This document shows positions 18,821-28,104 of a stretch of DNA of 64,000 nt, one piece after another. The notes beneath the pieces are model-generated. The model worked only from the letters and a program-made list of their open reading frames with translations, ran no database searches and was not told where the DNA came from. Positions within the stretch are counted from its first letter, which is position 1, and every line of letters begins with the position of its first letter. The position numbers and the translations under genes are program-made. This DNA is from Erwinia tasmaniensis Et1/99 (lineage in GTDB: Bacteria > Pseudomonadota > Gammaproteobacteria > Enterobacterales > Enterobacteriaceae): assembly GCF_000026185.1 (NCBI RefSeq), contig NC_010694.1:1-64000 (forward strand). The letters are read 5' to 3'.

Positions 18821-20134
18821 GAATATTGATTCGACATTTTCTGCTTCAGAGAGTGTTATCTGCTCGCTTTTGGTGGTGACCCATTTTCTATTACTGCGTT
18901 TATAAATCATATGTTTCTTGCTCAGTTGTAATGATTTATGATCGATGTCGTAAATATATACTCCATCTGAATCCTTCATCATTTTGAACACCCCGCCACT
19001 AAACATTAAATAAGCATCACCATCGCGTATTTTTATTTTTTCAGGGATAATATTCTTCATTACTCCATTTTTTTCCTTGGTAAGCATATTTCTACCATGA
19101 AGATCGAGTGATGAAGCAAATAAAATCGGTAAAGTTAACAATTGATTGTTGATCTCAATGATTAAATCAGCATCTATTTGTTTCCCATCCATGCTGTCTG
19201 CGATAGATTTCAAAACCGGTGGGATAATATTTTGCAGTATCATTAATGGCACTAAGTCGGGGAATAAACTTATGATCTTGTTTGCAACAATATCAATATA
19301 TTTCATGATGTTAAGGAGGTATATTTTATCCGATGATTTTGGGCACCCAGACTTGAGGATTTTATAATCGTAGATAATCTGCCACTCTTCTCCCGTTTTT
19401 TTCATCGGGCTATTCAAGGTATCTGCAATATTGCGTAGCACTTCTGAAAAGCTTAGCTTTACACGTTCTTCTACACATGAAAGGTCAAACAGCTTTTTTT
19501 TGCTCACCTCTGGCGGAGGTAACACCGTGGTGAGTGGCTGTGGCGCGGCCAGGTGCCGCCTCGCATGTCTGTGGGCAGGTATTGCTCCCTCATTCGGGCT
19601 GGTATGACTGGGTAACCCATCTGCCGGTCCAGCCGTATTTTCTGCCATTGAGAAAACTGACCCGTCATTGAGATTACTGCCCTGATGGGGATCTGATCGT
19701 CCTGGCTGACTAAACTGCTTAAAAAATGTTTCGGCACCACTCAGTATCAAGGTCGCGGCCATAGCGAGACCCGTCTTGGTCTTCAGTGATAATGGCGGCG
19801 CCTGCTGCGGGTTCTCTCTCTGGGTAAGGTTCAGGGCTTGCGCTTCCAGGTAAAGGGCTTTACCTGTCGAAATGACCCCGTTCAGTTCAATGTCATCCGT
19901 GCCGCTCCCCGGCAACGGTCCTTTTAATACGTTTCGTATCAGGCCACCAGGGCTTCTAAAGCCACTCCCACTGCTTTTCCTGGATAACTGCTCTCCGCTT
20001 TTCATTACCGATTTCAGCCGCCAGTTGAGCGGCGATATCTTTTCAATGGTGTGAGGCTCTTGGGAGTGGATTTTTGTGTCGTTGAAACCGGTGCAGGATG
20101 GTGCGTTATAGTTTTTGATCGTGTTTTTGCGCAA
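18809..20134 (-). CDS. Giant repeat protein B, N-terminal part of a frameshifted gene
   Basis: The 441 residues correspond to the N-terminal part of protein A. Conserved elements are a single hydrophobic segment (TGLAMAATLILSGAETFF), a linker with HRHARRHLA, the block LSFSEVLRNIADTLNSPMKKTGEEWQI (residues quoted in part) and the helical LMILQNIIPPVLKSIAD. The start is a TTG at 20134 with a very strong ribosome binding site (AAGGAGG, 4 bases upstream); the next ATG in frame is 42 codons later. The frame stops at TAG immediately after an A7 run, exactly where protein A continues. On its own this product would be a membrane-anchored fragment without the putative peptidase and repeats. Confidence 0.75.
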   Translation of the reverse strand: MRKNTIKNYNAPSCTGFNDTKIHSQEPHTIEKISPLNWRLKSVMKSGEQLSRKSSGSGFRSPGGLIRNVLKGPLPGSGTDDIELNGVISTGKALYLEAQALNLTQRENPQQAPPLSLKTKTGLAMAATLILSGAETFFKQFSQPGRSDPHQGSNLNDGSVFSMAENTAGPADGLPSHTSPNEGAIPAHRHARRHLAAPQPLTTVLPPPEVSKKKLFDLSCVEERVKLSFSEVLRNIADTLNSPMKKTGEEWQIIYDYKILKSGCPKSSDKIYLLNIMKYIDIVANKIISLFPDLVPLMILQNIIPPVLKSIADSMDGKQIDADLIIEINNQLLTLPILFASSLDLHGRNMLTKEKNGVMKNIIPEKIKIRDGDAYLMFSGGVFKMMKDSDGVYIYDIDHKSLQLSKKHMIYKRSNRKWVTTKSEQITLSEAENVESIFGKK

Positions 20135-20145
20135 ATCTCCTCCTT
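20132..20145 (-). promoter_or_regulatory. Strong Shine-Dalgarno before a TTG start
   Basis: The minus strand reads AAGGAGGAGATTTG: a full anti-16S match four bases before TTG. It supports the TTG at 20134 as the start of giant gene B even though TTG is rare. Confidence 0.7.
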
Positions 20146-20438
20146 GTGTGGTTAATTATCACAAAAGAATGTATTGCTTTAGATAATAGTATCGCTATTT
20201 GTTGATGCTGTTCAGATTAAAAACATCAGGAAACGTGCTTTTACTTCGCCTTGCGGCATGGTGTTAACCGCAGTTGATGAAAAGGCTGGAATAAGTGGCG
20301 GTTAAGCCGTTTATCAGCCCGCCATGCCAGAACCATGCGGCCTGATAATTCAGTAAGTATTTTGAATACTCGCTATGATTTTCATCGACAACGTTTAGCG
20401 GGCAGGATTGACTGCTCTATTCCACAAGCAAAAAAGAA
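20146..20438. other. Gene-poor stretch upstream of giant gene B
   Basis: This ~290-bp AT-rich stretch should hold the promoter of giant gene B on the minus strand. An 8-bp inverted repeat TTAACCGC (20264-20271) / GCGGTTAA (20298-20305) with a 26-bp spacer is the only clear symmetry. I see no convincing promoter hexamers and no gene. Confidence 0.35.
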
Positions 20439-20543
20439 ATGAAAAAGACAGCGTTATTACTGGCGCTAACACAGGGCAAACTTGATAAAGACCTGAACTC
20501 ACTGGAATCTGATGTGAAGCGGGTGCGAAAAATCAGCGCCTAA
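20439..20543 (+). pseudogene. 34-codon ORF, possible gene remnant
   Basis: A 34-codon frame starts MKKTALLLALTQG, like the beginning of a secretion signal, but then runs straight into a charged helix (LDKDLNSLESDVKRVRK) and stops. There is no good ribosome binding site. It may be the scar of a small exported or lipoprotein-like gene whose middle is deleted, lying at the island edge 6 bp before the budR stop. It may also be chance. Confidence 0.25.
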
Positions 20544-20549
20544 AGCCTG

Positions 20550-21431
20550 TCAGGCATCCGCCAGGGTCGTGACCAGATGATGAACCGCGGGTGAGCGATC
20601 CCAGCGCCGCCATGCGAGCGCGATATCACTGCCCAGCGCGGCATCTTCGATCTGATGGAAGCTGACGCCCGGCAGCCTGATGCTGCGCAGAGAGTCCGGA
20701 ACGATACTGATACCAAATCCGGCGGCGACCATGCTGATAGCAGACGATATTTGTGGAGACTGCTGAAGGCGCTCTGGCTGGAACCCCGCACGCAGACAGG
20801 CGCTGATAATCACTTCGTACAGGCTGGGTGCAACCTCGCGGGGGAACAGGATCAGCGGCTCGTCTTTTAGCTGTGCCAGCGACAGGCAGTCCGTGTCGGC
20901 TAAGCGATGCTTCGCGGGTAATACCAGCGCCATCTTCTCACTGGCGATCACCTTCAGATTAAAGGCTTTACTGCTCTCACAGGGCAGGCGCACAAAGGCC
21001 GCATCCAGTAATCCTTCCTGCAAATCATGCATCAGCGCCGCCATATTCTCCTCACGCGGCAGCAGCGTGATCGCCGGAAAACGCTCCTGAAAGCGATGTA
21101 ACAGCTGAAATATCTGTGGGTGGAAGGCGGTCGAGCTGGCGAATCCAATCGACAGTCGCCCACTGATACCGCGTGCAATCCCCTTTGCTTTCTCCAGCGC
21201 ATGCCCGGTCAGTTCCAGGATCTGGCGCGCATCCTGATAAAAGGCTTCACCCGCATCGGTCAGTTCAACGCCGCGCGTCAGTCTTTTCAACAGCGGAGTC
21301 CCTATCTCTTCCTCCAGCTTTTTAATCTGCTGGCTGAGCGGCGGCTGGGAAATACCGAGCATTTCCGCTGCCCGCGTGAAGTGACGCGTTTCGGCAACCG
21401 CAACAAAATAACGGAGATAGCGTAGTTCCAT
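20550..21431 (-). CDS. budR: BudR/AlsR-like LysR-family regulator
   Basis: This is a 293-residue LysR-type regulator. The N-terminal winged helix-turn-helix spans about residues 1-60 (FTRAAEMLGISQPPLSQQIKKLE at 18-40, quoted in part), followed by a two-lobed effector-binding domain. It is divergent from budA-budB with 104 bp between the start codons, the standard layout for the acetoin-pathway activator (AlsR in Bacillus, BudR in Klebsiella/Serratia), which responds to acetate and low pH. The function is inferred from position plus family; the LysR class itself is certain. Confidence 0.8.
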   Translation of the reverse strand: MELRYLRYFVAVAETRHFTRAAEMLGISQPPLSQQIKKLEEEIGTPLLKRLTRGVELTDAGEAFYQDARQILELTGHALEKAKGIARGISGRLSIGFASSTAFHPQIFQLLHRFQERFPAITLLPREENMAALMHDLQEGLLDAAFVRLPCESSKAFNLKVIASEKMALVLPAKHRLADTDCLSLAQLKDEPLILFPREVAPSLYEVIISACLRAGFQPERLQQSPQISSAISMVAAGFGISIVPDSLRSIRLPGVSFHQIEDAALGSDIALAWRRWDRSPAVHHLVTTLADA

Positions 21432-21535
21432 ATCAAAAACGTCTCAAAGAGTGGGGAGTTCTATATTGGAACCATTCATGGAAAGGCGTCAATATTGTTT
21501 AAATACTTCTTAACAGTTTGGCAGGAGAAGGTGCA
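21432..21535. promoter_or_regulatory. budR-budA divergent control region
   Basis: This 104-bp spacer must hold the promoters for budR and budAB and the LysR-type binding sites. It is AT-rich toward budA. The sequence AGGAGAAG at 21523-21530 is the ribosome binding site for the ATG at 21536. I could not single out one T-N11-A operator with confidence. Confidence 0.5.
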
Positions 21536-22318
21536 ATGACACATTCTGTAACCGACTGTTCCTGTGTGGAACAGCTGACAACCACCGTCAAAGAGATGCA
21601 GAAAGAAAGACCAGAAAGCGTAATCTATCAGACCTCCCTGATGAGTGCGTTACTCAGCGGCGTGTACGATGGGACTACCACCGTGGCAGATCTGCTGAAG
21701 AAGGGGGATTTCGGTCTTGGCACTTTCAACCAGCTGGATGGCGAACTGATCGCCTTCAACCGCGAAGTGTACCAGCTGCGCTCGGACGGCAGCGCGCGTG
21801 CCGCCCGGCCTGACCAGCAAACGCCGTTCGCGGTGATGACCTTTTTCCGCCCGCAGTATCAGCACCGTTTCACCGGCCCGGTGACCCGTGCCGAAGTTCA
21901 CCAGACCATTGACCAACAGGTCAGTTCCGATAACCAGTTCTGCGCGTTACGCATTGACGGCCTGTTCAGCCATGCGCAAACCCGTACCGTGCCCTGCCAG
22001 CATCGTCCTTATAAATCGATGCCGGAAGTGCTCGGTAAGCAGCCTACCTTCGAATTCGCACAGCGCAACGGCGTATTGATCGGTTTTCGCACCCCGCAAT
22101 ATATGCAGGGGATCAACGTGGCGGGTTACCACGAACACTTTATCACCGACGATCGTCAGGGCGGTGGCCATTTACTTGATTATCAGCTTGATCACGGCAC
22201 GCTCGCCTTTGGCGAAATCAGCAAACTGGTGATCGATTTGCCGGGCGACAGTGATTTCCTGCAGGCAAATCTGAGTCCTGAAAACCTGGACTCTGCCATC
22301 CGTGCCGTCGAAAGCTGA
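21536..22318 (+). CDS. budA: Alpha-acetolactate decarboxylase BudA
   Basis: BudA converts alpha-acetolactate to (R)-acetoin and CO2. The zinc ligands are visible as H199, H201 and H212 in GYHEHFITDDRQGGGH. The 260-residue length is typical. I chose the ATG at 21536, preceded by AGGAGAAG, over a TTG at 21518 that would place the ribosome binding site inside the gene. budB follows after an 18-bp gap, so the two form one operon. Together they take pyruvate to acetoin, a neutral product that limits acidification during sugar fermentation. Confidence 0.93.
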   Translation: MTHSVTDCSCVEQLTTTVKEMQKERPESVIYQTSLMSALLSGVYDGTTTVADLLKKGDFGLGTFNQLDGELIAFNREVYQLRSDGSARAARPDQQTPFAVMTFFRPQYQHRFTGPVTRAEVHQTIDQQVSSDNQFCALRIDGLFSHAQTRTVPCQHRPYKSMPEVLGKQPTFEFAQRNGVLIGFRTPQYMQGINVAGYHEHFITDDRQGGGHLLDYQLDHGTLAFGEISKLVIDLPGDSDFLQANLSPENLDSAIRAVES

Positions 22319-22336
22319 AAACAGGAGACAATTTAG

Positions 22337-24016
22337 ATGAAAAACGCAACTGATGTTCAGCAGTGGGCACACGGTGCCGATCTGGTGGCGGCCCAGCTTG
22401 AGGCGCAGGGGGTTAAACACGTATTCGGTATCCCTGGCGCAAAAATCGATAAAGTGTTCGATTCGCTGCTGGATACGTCAATCCAGACCATTCCCGTGCG
22501 CCATGAAGCCAATGCCGCATTTATGGCGGCGGCAGTCGGCAGACTGACCGGCAAGGCCGGCGTGGCGCTGGTCACCTCCGGGCCGGGCTGTTCCAACCTG
22601 ATCACCGGTATGGCAACGGCCACCACGGAAGGCGATCCGCTCGTGGCGCTGGGGGGCGCGGTAAAACGTGCCGACAGCGCCAAGCAGGTGCACCAGAGTA
22701 TGGATACGGTGGCGATGTTCCGTCCGGTAAGTAAGTACGCGGTCGAAGTGGGTTCTTCAGACGCGATTGGCGAGGTGTTGTCGAACGCCTTTCGCAGCGC
22801 TGAGCAGGGGCGTCCCGGCGGTGCCTTCGTCAGTTTGCCGCAGGATATCGTTAATGAACCGGCGCGCGGCCATCTGCTGAATACTCACGGCCATCTGCTG
22901 CTGGGTTCTGCGCCGGATGCGGCGATTGCCGCCGTGGCCCAACAGATAGCGCGGGCGAAAGATCCGGTGATCCTGCTGGGGCTGATGGCCAGCCAGCCCG
23001 CCAACAGCGAAGCGCTGTATCACCTGCTGGAGCGCAGCCATATCCCGGTCACCAGCACCTATCAGGCTGCGGGCGCGGTGCGGCAGGAGCACTTCTCACG
23101 CTTTGCCGGGCGCGTCGGGCTGTTCAACAACCAGGCGGGCGATCGCCTGCTGCGCGGGGCCGATCTGATTATCACTATCGGCTACAGCCCGGTCGAGTAT
23201 GAGCCGGCGATGTGGAATAACGGCACCGCCACGCTGGTGCATATTGACGTGCTGCCCGCCGACAGCGACAACTGTTATCAGCCGGATGCCGAGCTGGTGG
23301 GCGATATCGCCGCCACGCTGGAAAAACTGACGGCTCGCATCGATCATGCCTTAACGCTTAGCCCGGAGGCGGCCTCCATTCTTCAGGATCGCCAGCAGCA
23401 GCGTGAACTGTTGGCATTGCGCGGTCACCAGCTCAACCAGTTCGCCCTGCACCCGCTGCGCATCGTGCGCGCCATGCAGGACATTATTAACAGCGATGTG
23501 ACGCTGACGGTCGATATGGGCAGCTTCCATATCTGGATAGCCCGTTATCTTTACAGCTTCCGCGCGCGCCAGGTGATGATCTCTAACGGTCAGCAAACGA
23601 TGGGCGTTGCGCTACCCTGGGCGATCGGTGCCTGGCTGGTGGACCCGTCACGCAAAGTGGTGTCCGTTTCCGGGGATGGGGGCTTCCTGCAATCGAGCAT
23701 GGAGCTGGAAACCGCAGTCCGCCTTGGTGCCAATGTGTTGCATATCATCTGGGTGGATGAGGAGTACAACATGGTGGCGATGCAGGAAGAGAAAAAATAC
23801 CAGCGGGTGTCCGGCGTGAAGTTCGGCCCGATTGATTTCAAAGCCTACGCCGAATCCTTTGGGGCTGCCGGTTTTGCGGTGGAAAGCGCCGAACAGCTGG
23901 AGCCCACGCTGCGCAGAGCGATGGACGTGCAGGGGCCAGCGGTGGTGGCGGTGCCGGTAGACTATGCCGACAATCATATGCTGATGGGCCAACTGCATCT
24001 TAGCCAGATTTTGTAA
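22337..24016 (+). CDS. budB: Catabolic acetolactate synthase BudB/AlsS
   Basis: This thiamine-diphosphate enzyme condenses two pyruvates to alpha-acetolactate. It has 559 residues: an N-terminal pyrimidine-binding domain ([14 protein letters not shown] near 34-47), a central domain and a C-terminal domain with the ThDP motif beginning GDGGFLQSS (about 447) and ending near EEYN. The length, the single-subunit form and pairing with budA indicate the catabolic, FAD-independent type rather than IlvB/IlvI of branched-chain biosynthesis. No budC (acetoin reductase) follows; a strong terminator comes next. Confidence 0.93.
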   Translation: MKNATDVQQWAHGADLVAAQLEAQGVKHVFGIPGAKIDKVFDSLLDTSIQTIPVRHEANAAFMAAAVGRLTGKAGVALVTSGPGCSNLITGMATATTEGDPLVALGGAVKRADSAKQVHQSMDTVAMFRPVSKYAVEVGSSDAIGEVLSNAFRSAEQGRPGGAFVSLPQDIVNEPARGHLLNTHGHLLLGSAPDAAIAAVAQQIARAKDPVILLGLMASQPANSEALYHLLERSHIPVTSTYQAAGAVRQEHFSRFAGRVGLFNNQAGDRLLRGADLIITIGYSPVEYEPAMWNNGTATLVHIDVLPADSDNCYQPDAELVGDIAATLEKLTARIDHALTLSPEAASILQDRQQQRELLALRGHQLNQFALHPLRIVRAMQDIINSDVTLTVDMGSFHIWIARYLYSFRARQVMISNGQQTMGVALPWAIGAWLVDPSRKVVSVSGDGGFLQSSMELETAVRLGANVLHIIWVDEEYNMVAMQEEKKYQRVSGVKFGPIDFKAYAESFGAAGFAVESAEQLEPTLRRAMDVQGPAVVAVPVDYADNHMLMGQLHLSQIL

Positions 24017-24074
24017 TCATCGAATATACAGAGGGCGGATTGTCCTGCCGCTCTCTCTGCAATCTCCTATTTCG

Positions 24075-24099
24075 GGCGGTATTGATACCGCCTTTTTTT
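24075..24099 (+). terminator. Rho-independent terminator of budAB
   Basis: The stem GGCGGTA / TACCGCC with loop TTGA is followed by seven T residues, 58 bp after the budB stop. This separates the acetoin operon from the rbs promoter. Confidence 0.9.
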
Positions 24100-24126
24100 C
24101 GCCTGAACAATAACCGGCCACGCGCC

Positions 24127-24142
24127 AGCAAAACGTTTCGAT
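24127..24142. promoter_or_regulatory. Second (upstream) RbsR-like operator
   Basis: AGCAAAACGTTTCGAT matches 14 of 16 bases of the perfect operator at 24205 and keeps the central AAACGTTT core. It lies 78 bp upstream of that operator and just upstream of the rbs promoter, so it may be an auxiliary site. Confidence 0.6.
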
Positions 24143-24169
24143 GGCGATCACATTTCCAACATGTGAAGA

Positions 24170-24197
24170 TTGTTTTCCCTCTGCGATTTCTTACACT
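24170..24197 (+). promoter_or_regulatory. rbs operon promoter
   Basis: TTGTTT (24170-24175), a 16-bp spacer and TACACT (24192-24197) place the transcription start at about 24204, directly at the RbsR operator and ~29 bp before the rbsD ATG. This is a proposal by eye. Confidence 0.6.
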
Positions 24198-24204
24198 GCC
24201 CGCT

Positions 24205-24220
24205 AGCGAAACGTTTCGCT
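24205..24220. promoter_or_regulatory. RbsR operator
   Basis: The perfect 16-bp palindrome AGCGAAACGTTTCGCT is a LacI/GalR-type site with central CG. It equals the known E. coli RbsR operator core and overlaps the predicted start point, fitting repression of rbsDACBK in the absence of ribose. Confidence 0.9.
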
Positions 24221-24232
24221 GTGGAGCAAATC

Positions 24233-24652
24233 ATGAAAAAAGGCATCTTACTGCATTCCGCCATCTCGTCCGTGATATCACGCCTGGGTCATACCGACAG
24301 TCTTGTTATCGGTGATGCCGGTTTACCCACCCCTCTCGGGCCGGAGCGTATTGATTTGGCGCTCACTCAAGGTATTCCCGGTTTTCTGGAGGTTGCCCAA
24401 GTGGTTACCCGCGAAATGCAGGTCGAAACGGCCATTATGGCGCAGGAGATCCGCCAGCATAATCCGCAGCGACATAGCGAACTGGTCGCCTTGCTCGATG
24501 CGTTACAGCAGCAGCAGGGAAATACGATCACCCTCCGCTATATCAGCCATGAACAGTTCAAACAGCAAACCCGGCACAGTCAGGCGATTATTCGCAGCGG
24601 AGAGTGTACGCCGTATGCCAATGTCATCCTGGTCGCTGGCGTGACCTTCTGA
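24233..24652 (+). CDS. rbsD: D-ribose pyranase RbsD
   Basis: RbsD interconverts the pyran and furan forms of ribose, so that imported beta-ribopyranose becomes a substrate for ribokinase. The product is 139 residues, as in E. coli, with the conserved [15 protein letters not shown] start and IGDAGLP (about 25-31). I chose the ATG at 24233, which has GTGGAGC upstream; a longer frame from 24170 would run through the promoter and operator. It is the first gene of the rbs operon. Confidence 0.95.
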   Translation: MKKGILLHSAISSVISRLGHTDSLVIGDAGLPTPLGPERIDLALTQGIPGFLEVAQVVTREMQVETAIMAQEIRQHNPQRHSELVALLDALQQQQGNTITLRYISHEQFKQQTRHSQAIIRSGECTPYANVILVAGVTF

Positions 24653-24659
24653 GGTGCTG

Positions 24660-26165
24660 ATGCAACCTTTACTGCAACTTAGCGGCATCGACAAGTCGTT
24701 CCCCGGCGTTAAAGCCCTGTCCGGCGCGGCGCTGTCGGTTTATCCCGGTCGGGTGATGGCGCTGGTGGGAGAAAACGGCGCGGGCAAATCCACCATGATG
24801 AAAGTTCTGACCGGCATCTACACGCGCGACGCCGGATCGTTTGTCTGGCTGGGCAAGGAAACCACGTTCAGCGGCCCCAAAGCCTCACAGGAGGCGGGGA
24901 TTGGCATCATCCATCAGGAACTCAATCTGATCCCGCAGTTGAGCATTGCCGAAAACATCTTTCTTGGCCGTGAATTTGTTAGCCGTTTTGGCCGTATCCA
25001 GTGGAAAAAAATGTACGCCGCCGCTGATGCGCTGCTACAGCGACTGAATCTGCGTTTTGGCAGCCACAGGCTGGTCGGTGAGCTGTCGATCGGCGATCGG
25101 CAGATGGTGGAAATCGCGAAGGTACTGAGCTTCGAGTCAAAAGTGATCGTAATGGACGAACCCACGGATGCGCTGACCGATACCGAAACCGCCTCGCTGT
25201 TCCGCGTGATTGGCGAGCTGAAAGCCCAGGGCTGCGGCATCGTCTATATCTCCCACCGGATGAAAGAGATATTTGAGATCTGCGATGACGTCACGATTTT
25301 CCGCGACGGGCAGTTTATCGCCGAATATGACGTGACGGCGCTGAGTGAAGAATCGCTGATCGAAATGATGGTGGGGCGCAAGCTGGAAGAGCAGTATCCG
25401 CGCCTGGATAAAGCGCCGGGTGAAGTGCGTCTGAAGGTTGAAAACCTGAGCGGGTCCGGCGTAGAAAACATCAGCTTTACGCTGCGCAAGGGCGAAATCC
25501 TCGGAGTGGCGGGCCTGATGGGCGCCGGGCGCAGTGAACTGATGAAGGTGCTGTACGGCGCGTTGCCTCGCAGCAAGGGTCGTATCACGCTGGAGGGTAA
25601 GCCAGTGGTGACTAACTCCCCGCAGGAGGGACTGGCTAACGGCATTGTTTATATCTCCGAAGATCGTAAGCACGATGGCCTGATACTGGGGATGTCAGTG
25701 AAAGAGAACATGTCGCTGACCGCGCTTAATAGCTTCAGCTATGGCGCAGGCCGACTGAAGCATGCGCAGGAACGGCAGGCGGTAGGAGATTTTATCACCC
25801 TGTTTAACGTGAAAACCCCGTCAATGGACCAGACGATTGGCCTGCTTTCCGGCGGTAATCAGCAAAAGGTGGCGATTGCGCGTGGGCTGATGACGCGGCC
25901 AAAAGTGCTGATCCTTGATGAACCCACACGTGGCGTTGACGTCGGGGCGAAGAAAGAGATTTATCAGCTAATTAATCAGTTTAAGCAAGAAGGGCTGAGC
26001 ATCATTCTTGTCTCTTCTGATATGCCGGAAGTACTGGGCATGAGCGATCGCGTGCTGGTAATGCACGAAGGTCGCCTGAGCGGTGAGTTCCCGATCGAGC
26101 AGGCTTCCCAGGAGATCCTGATGGCAGCGGCAGTAGGTAAACATGACAGCGCGGAGCTGGTATAA
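24660..26165 (+). CDS. rbsA: Ribose ABC transporter ATP-binding protein RbsA
   Basis: RbsA is a fused double ATPase of the sugar ABC importer family, 501 residues. The first domain has Walker A GENGAGKS (~37-44), signature LSIGDRQ and Walker B VIVMDEP. The second has the typical degenerate A loop GLMGAGRSE and a signature LSGGNQQK followed by LILDEP. The ATG at 24660 (MQPLLQL) matches the family start; a GTG two codons upstream (24654) is possible. It lies 7 bp after rbsD. It drives ribose import together with RbsC and RbsB. Confidence 0.95.
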   Translation: MQPLLQLSGIDKSFPGVKALSGAALSVYPGRVMALVGENGAGKSTMMKVLTGIYTRDAGSFVWLGKETTFSGPKASQEAGIGIIHQELNLIPQLSIAENIFLGREFVSRFGRIQWKKMYAAADALLQRLNLRFGSHRLVGELSIGDRQMVEIAKVLSFESKVIVMDEPTDALTDTETASLFRVIGELKAQGCGIVYISHRMKEIFEICDDVTIFRDGQFIAEYDVTALSEESLIEMMVGRKLEEQYPRLDKAPGEVRLKVENLSGSGVENISFTLRKGEILGVAGLMGAGRSELMKVLYGALPRSKGRITLEGKPVVTNSPQEGLANGIVYISEDRKHDGLILGMSVKENMSLTALNSFSYGAGRLKHAQERQAVGDFITLFNVKTPSMDQTIGLLSGGNQQKVAIARGLMTRPKVLILDEPTRGVDVGAKKEIYQLINQFKQEGLSIILVSSDMPEVLGMSDRVLVMHEGRLSGEFPIEQASQEILMAAAVGKHDSAELV

Positions 26166-26167
26166 CG

Positions 26168-27136
26168 ATGAGCACACAACCCCTTTCTTCACGCCGCCTG
26201 ATAACAAAGGCATGGCTGCTTGAGCAAAAATCGCTGATTGCCCTGGTGGTGCTGATTGCCATCGTTTCCAGCATTAGCCCGAACTTCTTTACCGTTGGCA
26301 ACCTGTTCAACATTCTGCAACAGACCTCGGTCAACGCCATTATGGCGGTGGGAATGACGCTGGTTATTCTCACCTCCGGTATCGATCTTTCCGTGGGGTC
26401 ACTGCTGGCCCTGACCGGTGCCGTTGCGGCCAAGCTGGTCGGACTGGAGGTCAACGCACTGGTGGCGGTGGCGGCTTCTCTGGCGCTGGGTGCCTTGATT
26501 GGCGCGATAACCGGTTTGATCGTGGCAAAAGGCAAAGTACAGGCCTTTATTGCCACGCTGGTCATGATGCTGTTACTGCGGGGTGTCACCATGGTTTATA
26601 CCAACGGCAGCCCGGTCAATACCGGCTTTAACGATAACGCCGACCTGTTTGGCTGGTTCGGGATCGGCCGTCCGCTGGGTATCCCAACGCCGGTCTGGCT
26701 GATGGCGGCAGTGTTCCTCGCCGTTTGGTACATGCTGCATCACACCCGGCTTGGCCGCTATATCTATGCGCTGGGCGGCAACGAGGCGGCAACGCGTCTT
26801 TCGGGCATCAGCGTCAATCGCGTCAAACTTATCGTCTACTCCCTGTGCGGAATGCTGGCAGCGCTGGCGGGCACCATTGAAGTTGCACGCCTCTCCTCGG
26901 CGCAGCCAACGGCAGGCACGGGCTATGAGCTGGATGCCATCGCCGCCGTGGTGCTGGGTGGCACCAGCCTGGCAGGCGGCAAAGGGCGGATTATGGGGAC
27001 GCTGATTGGTGCGCTGATCCTGGGTTTCCTGAATAACGGGCTAAATCTGCTCGGCGTGTCCTCTTACTACCAGACGATCGTCAAGGCCGTAGTGATTTTG
27101 CTGGCGGTACTGGTGGATAACAAAAGCAGTAAATAA
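26168..27136 (+). CDS. rbsC: Ribose ABC transporter permease RbsC
   Basis: This is a 322-residue inner-membrane permease with 8-10 hydrophobic segments and the BPD_transp_2 family motif around [19 protein letters not shown] (about 256-274), the cytoplasmic contact to RbsA. The length equals E. coli RbsC within a residue. It starts 2 bp after the rbsA stop. Confidence 0.95.
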   Translation: MSTQPLSSRRLITKAWLLEQKSLIALVVLIAIVSSISPNFFTVGNLFNILQQTSVNAIMAVGMTLVILTSGIDLSVGSLLALTGAVAAKLVGLEVNALVAVAASLALGALIGAITGLIVAKGKVQAFIATLVMMLLLRGVTMVYTNGSPVNTGFNDNADLFGWFGIGRPLGIPTPVWLMAAVFLAVWYMLHHTRLGRYIYALGGNEAATRLSGISVNRVKLIVYSLCGMLAALAGTIEVARLSSAQPTAGTGYELDAIAAVVLGGTSLAGGKGRIMGTLIGALILGFLNNGLNLLGVSSYYQTIVKAVVILLAVLVDNKSSK

Positions 27137-27161
27137 CTCTCTCCCCTTACAGGATACAAAA

Positions 27162-28043
27162 ATGAAAATGAAAAAACTGACCGTGCTGGCGGTACTGTTA
27201 GGCGCTACGCTGAGCGCTAACGCGCTGGCAAAAGAGACCATCGCGCTGGTGGTGTCTACCCTCAATAATCCTTTCTTCGTGTCGCTGAAAGAGGGCGCGC
27301 AGAAAGAGGCCGATAAGCTGGGCTATAACCTGGTGGTGCTGGATTCGCAGAACAACCCGGCGAAAGAGCTCGCCAACGTGCAGGATCTTACCGTACGCGG
27401 TACGAAACTGTTGCTGATTAACCCCACCGATTCCGATGCCGTGGGGAACGCGGTGAAGATGGCCAACCGGGCCAATATCCCGGTTATTACCCTGGATCGC
27501 GTGGCTACGCACGGTAAGGTGGTAAGTCACGTTGCCTCTGATAACCGGGCCGGTGGTAAGCTGGCCGGTGACTATATAGCGCAAAAGGCCGGTGAAGGAG
27601 CAAAAATCATCGAACTGCAGGGCATCGCCGGGACGTCCGCCGCGCGCGAGCGCGGTGAAGGTTTCAAACAGGCCGCCGATGCGCACAAATTCACTATTCT
27701 TGCCAGCCAACCGGCTGATTTCGATCGTACTAAGGGCCTGAACGTCATGCAGAACCTGCTGACCGCGCACCCGGATGTGCAGGCGGTATTTGCCCAAAAT
27801 GATGAAATGGCGCTGGGCGCTCTGCGCGCATTGCAAACGGCGGGCAAAACCGATGTGGCCGTGGTGGGGTTCGACGGCACGCCAGACGGAATTAAAGCGG
27901 TTCAGGGGGGTAAACTGGCGGCAACCGTGGCGCAGCTGCCGGAGCAGATCGGCGCGGTTGGTGTTGAAACTGCGGATAAAGTATTGAAAGGCCAGCAGGT
28001 TCAGGCTATCAATCCGGTTGAGCTGAAACTGGTCACCCGGTAA
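27162..28043 (+). CDS. rbsB: Periplasmic ribose-binding protein RbsB
   Basis: This is the substrate-binding protein of the ribose importer and, in E. coli, the ligand for the Trg chemoreceptor. The signal peptide is visible: MKMKK, a hydrophobic core [14 protein letters not shown] and a cleavage site after NALA (about residue 24). The mature part is a type I periplasmic fold beginning [18 protein letters not shown]. The length is 293 residues; a second ATG two codons in would give a near-identical product. A stable hairpin follows at 28064, typical after the most abundant protein of an importer operon. Confidence 0.95.
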   Translation: MKMKKLTVLAVLLGATLSANALAKETIALVVSTLNNPFFVSLKEGAQKEADKLGYNLVVLDSQNNPAKELANVQDLTVRGTKLLLINPTDSDAVGNAVKMANRANIPVITLDRVATHGKVVSHVASDNRAGGKLAGDYIAQKAGEGAKIIELQGIAGTSAARERGEGFKQAADAHKFTILASQPADFDRTKGLNVMQNLLTAHPDVQAVFAQNDEMALGALRALQTAGKTDVAVVGFDGTPDGIKAVQGGKLAATVAQLPEQIGAVGVETADKVLKGQQVQAINPVELKLVTR

Positions 28044-28063
28044 ATCAAAGAACAGCACGGCAC

Positions 28064-28083
28064 GCGCCATCCGCGGGTGGCGC
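28064..28083 (+). terminator. Intercistronic hairpin between rbsB and rbsK
   Basis: GCGCCATC / GGTGGCGC forms an 8-bp stem (one G-U pair) with loop CGCG and no T run. It probably protects the rbsB message 3' end or partly reduces read-through into rbsK, rather than acting as a full terminator. Confidence 0.55.
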
Positions 28084-28104
28084 ACAGACCGGGATAATCT
28101 CCTT

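Noticed and set aside
18809..20134. The 441-residue frame as an independent complete gene
   Set aside because: It ends exactly where its paralogue continues, after an A7 run, and the next frame aligns without a gap; one split gene is the simpler reading.
21650..24000. Long antisense frames within budA and budB
   Set aside because: The opposite strand encodes clear enzymes with intact active-site motifs; the antisense products have no recognisable features.
24147..24166. TCACA-N-TGTGA inverted sequence upstream of rbsD as a CRP site
   Set aside because: The half-sites are in the reverse order to the CRP consensus TGTGA-N6-TCACA. A CRP site is expected here from E. coli but I could not place one securely.
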